A stretch of 64,000 nucleotides of DNA from Microtetraspora malaysiensis (lineage in GTDB: Bacteria > Actinomycetota > Actinomycetes > Streptosporangiales > Streptosporangiaceae), in assembly GCF_001528665.1 (NCBI RefSeq), contig NZ_BBYJ01000027.1:1-64000 (forward strand), given 5' to 3'. The position numbers and the translations under genes were made by a program. Shown one piece after another: positions 62,041-64,000 of the stretch (within the stretch, counting starts at the first letter, position 1; each line of letters begins with the position of its first letter). Under the pieces are notes generated by a model, which saw nothing but the letters and a program-made list of their open reading frames with translations, did not search any database and had not been told where the DNA came from.

Positions 62041-64000
62041 TCAGGATCGAGCCGGCGTGGGGGACAGGCCGGGGAAGCTTCCGTCGGGGAAGGTGCCCGC
62101 GCCCGCCGTGCCGTCCGGCACGACCACCTCGTCGCCCTCGCCGAGACCCTCGACGATCTGGACGTACTGGTCTCCTTCGACACCGGTACGCACCTGGCGG
62201 CGGACGTCCTCGCCGCCGACCCGTACGGTCACCGTCGCCGTCCCGCCCGGTCCCGTCTCCACCGCACGTGCGGGGACGTAGACCGCGTTCTCGGCCGCGC
62301 CGGTCGTCACCGAAACGTACGCCGTCTGGCCGGCGAGCAGGTTCTTCGGCCCGCTGGACAGAGCGACGCGTACGCCGTACCGGACGAGCTGGTTGGCCGT
62401 CGTCGCGGTGATGTCGATGTGGGTGATGGTCCCGGCGAACTCCTGCCCGGGGTGGGTGTCCATGGTCACCGTGGCTCGCTGGCCGACCTTGAGCTTGCCG
62501 ACGTCGGACTCGGTGAACAGCGCGTTCACCTGGAGCTCGTCGAGGTTGCCGAGGGTGATGAACGCGGCGCCCGCGTTCGCCGTGTCTCCGGCCTTGCCGC
62601 CGACGCTCATGACCGTTCCCCTGGACGGCGCCTTGATGGTCACTCCGGCCAGCGCCTCCTTGGCGCCCGACAGCTCGCGCTTGGCCGTGGCGACGTCGGC
62701 CTCGGCCTGCTCCACTGACACAGTCGCGCCGCCGGAGGGACCGCCTCCGTTGCGACCCTCGCCGACGGTGCCACCCGCGCCACCCGAGGACGCGCCTCCG
62801 GAGCCGCCCTTGGCCGAGCCCCGGCCGTTCGATGTGTCGCCGCCGGAGCCGTTCGAACCGGTGGCACGGCCCGCGGTGGGCTTCCCGGTGTCGGAGGTGG
62901 GCTTCCCCGTGCCGGTCCCGCAGCCCGCGGCCGAGCCCGCCGTCGCGGACGGCTTCGCGGACGCGTTCCCGTCGCCGCTGGCCGCCGCGGAGCCGCCGCC
63001 CAGGATGCCGCCCGACGTGTCGCCGGCCGGGTTCCCGCCGACGGTGAGCATCTTGACGATGGTCTCGATGATGCCCTGGGTGATCGTCACCGTTTCCCTG
63101 ACGGTCACCCGCTCGGTGACGACGACCGTCTGGGTGACGGTGACCGTGGGGACGGGCTCGGGCGCCTGGGTCGGCTCAGGCGCAGGCGCCTGGGACGGTT
63201 CGGGGGTGGGCTCGACTCCCGAGGCCGTCGGCTCCGGGTGCGTCCCCCGTGCGGGCCGCCGTGCTTCGGATCGCCCGGACGTGCCGGTCTTGGCCGATTC
63301 GGCCTCGGATGTCGCCGCCCTGGCCGATCCGTCCCCGCTTCGGGACGCGGACGACCCGCCTCCCCCGGCGGAGCGCCGTACGGCGTCGCGTACGGGCTCG
63401 GACGTGGAGGTGATCGTGGTCGTGGCGATCGGCGACGGCTTCGACGTCGTCGTGGAGATGGGCGTCGGACGCGAGGTGGTCGTCGAGATCGGCACCGGCG
63501 CCGTCGTCACCACTGGAACGGGGGTCACCACGATCGGGTCGGCCGCCGAGGCCGAGGGGGCGGCCGCGGAGGGCCGGGGTGAGGCCGACGCGCTCTTCCC
63601 GGGCGGGCAGGAGGCCGCGGCCGAGGGCGTGGGGCCGGTGGAGGGGGTGGTGGACCGCTGGGGCGACGTCCGGTTCGGCGTGGAGGTGGTGGAGTCCGTG
63701 GAGGAGCTCTCCGCCTTCTCCGCGTTGTCGAGCGCCTCGTACGCGGCCGACAGCGCGGCGCGGGCCGCGAGGTAGCTCTCCTTGGCCTCGGTCGCGTCCA
63801 CCCGGGCGAGGGCCTGTCCCGTCCGTACCTTCTGGCCGGGCTTCACGTACACCTTCCGCACCACGCCGGATGCGCCGAAGGACAGGTCGCGGCTGTGCGC
63901 GTCCACGGTGTTGCCGCTCGCGGAGACGACGGAGGTGACGTCGCCGCGTCTGGCGGCCACCAACTCGATCCTCGCGGTGGGGGCGGCATCGTCGCCGCCG
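62041..64000 (-). CDS. efflux periplasmic adaptor (HlyD/RND-MFP type), 5' end outside the window
   Basis: More than 650 residues; the frame remains open to the right edge (reading AAPTARIELVAARRGDV there), so the N-terminal anchor is missing. Biotinyl-lipoyl half: KVYVKPGQKVRTGQALARVD. The alpha-hairpin starts SYLAARAALSAAYEALDNAE and ends ADVATAKRELSGAKEAL, but about 300 residues of Ser/Thr/Pro/Gly-rich sequence are inserted between the two helices. The beta-barrel and C-terminal parts (GTVMSVGGKAGDTANAG, VNALFTESDVGKLKVGQ, TAYVSVTTGAAENAVYVP) are normal. It should link an ABC (MacB-like) or RND pump; those genes would be to the right. Confidence 0.9.
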   Translation of the reverse strand, partial: GGDDAAPTARIELVAARRGDVTSVVSASGNTVDAHSRDLSFGASGVVRKVYVKPGQKVRTGQALARVDATEAKESYLAARAALSAAYEALDNAEKAESSSTDSTTSTPNRTSPQRSTTPSTGPTPSAAASCPPGKSASASPRPSAAAPSASAADPIVVTPVPVVTTAPVPISTTTSRPTPISTTTSKPSPIATTTITSTSEPVRDAVRRSAGGGGSSASRSGDGSARAATSEAESAKTGTSGRSEARRPARGTHPEPTASGVEPTPEPSQAPAPEPTQAPEPVPTVTVTQTVVVTERVTVRETVTITQGIIETIVKMLTVGGNPAGDTSGGILGGGSAAASGDGNASAKPSATAGSAAGCGTGTGKPTSDTGKPTAGRATGSNGSGGDTSNGRGSAKGGSGGASSGGAGGTVGEGRNGGGPSGGATVSVEQAEADVATAKRELSGAKEALAGVTIKAPSRGTVMSVGGKAGDTANAGAAFITLGNLDELQVNALFTESDVGKLKVGQRATVTMDTHPGQEFAGTITHIDITATTANQLVRYGVRVALSSGPKNLLAGQTAYVSVTTGAAENAVYVPARAVETGPGGTATVTVRVGGEDVRRQVRTGVEGDQYVQIVEGLGEGDEVVVPDGTAGAGTFPDGSFPGLSPTPARS

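Overview
The window is high-GC actinobacterial chromosome. Coding regions have strong G/C bias at third codon positions, GTG and TTG starts are common, and the gene content is actinobacterial: a SepF-like protein, DUF3027, DUF3263, DUF2530, DUF1707, a CysO-like sulfur carrier, CIRCE-controlled groEL, XPB with a helicase-associated partner, and OtsA/OtsB. Gene order such as threonine-synthase-like / MoaD-like / cold-shock / groEL resembles Streptomyces. The intergenic style and content would also fit Streptosporangiaceae. No 16S gene is present, so the genus stays open. There is no sign of a plasmid, prophage, CRISPR array or IS element.

Layout. 1-300: 5S rRNA closing an rRNA operon, with two tandem terminators. 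480-4173: small accessory genes (VOC protein, class IV aminotransferase with divergent MerR, HxlR with divergent F420-type oxidoreductase, a PhzF with a damaged 3' end). 4341-9863: SepF-like protein, then a leftward block with a membrane protein, argS, plsX and DUF1707. 10053-12787: a KamA-type radical SAM enzyme and a secreted Ala/Asn-rich repeat protein. 12866-15483: a 53-residue protein under a LexA-like operator, a PEBP protein and a polysaccharide-export ABC pair. 15957-21727: a complete Dpp/Opp-type peptide importer operon. 21745-28992: subtilase, SAM hydrolase, DUF3263, otsB, secreted protein, MFS, otsA, ECF sigma factor.

29141-33546: a SAM-I riboswitch precedes a threonine-synthase-like PLP enzyme and a CysO-like sulfur carrier, followed by a cold-shock gene and groEL with two CIRCE operators. 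33554-43882: DUF4190/septum-formation protein, HelD/HelR-type RNA polymerase motor, XPB helicase, a Tyr/Gln-rich membrane protein, the helicase-associated partner, HAD phosphatase and cold-shock protein. 43949-52566: MFS, DUF3027, a large sacsin-type GHKL ATPase, DUF2530, GNAT and an NCS2 permease. 52674-57740: MarR-MFS operon, RNA 2',3'-cyclic phosphodiesterase, a 27-residue membrane peptide candidate, an aldo/keto reductase and a membrane-anchored propeller-like protein. 57741-64000: 127-bp tandem repeats, a small conserved protein, L-2-hydroxyglutarate oxidase, a two-component system, and an efflux adaptor that runs off the right edge.

The strongest functional story is the riboswitch operon. 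SAM control of a 'threonine synthase' paired with a thiocarboxylate carrier points to homocysteine/methionine synthesis from O-phosphohomoserine rather than threonine synthesis. Other points worth a second look are the LexA-like box on the 53-residue gene, the amphipathic Asn/Gln-ladder secreted protein, the roughly 300-residue low-complexity insert in the efflux adaptor, the replaced PhzF C-terminus, and the 127-bp repeats.
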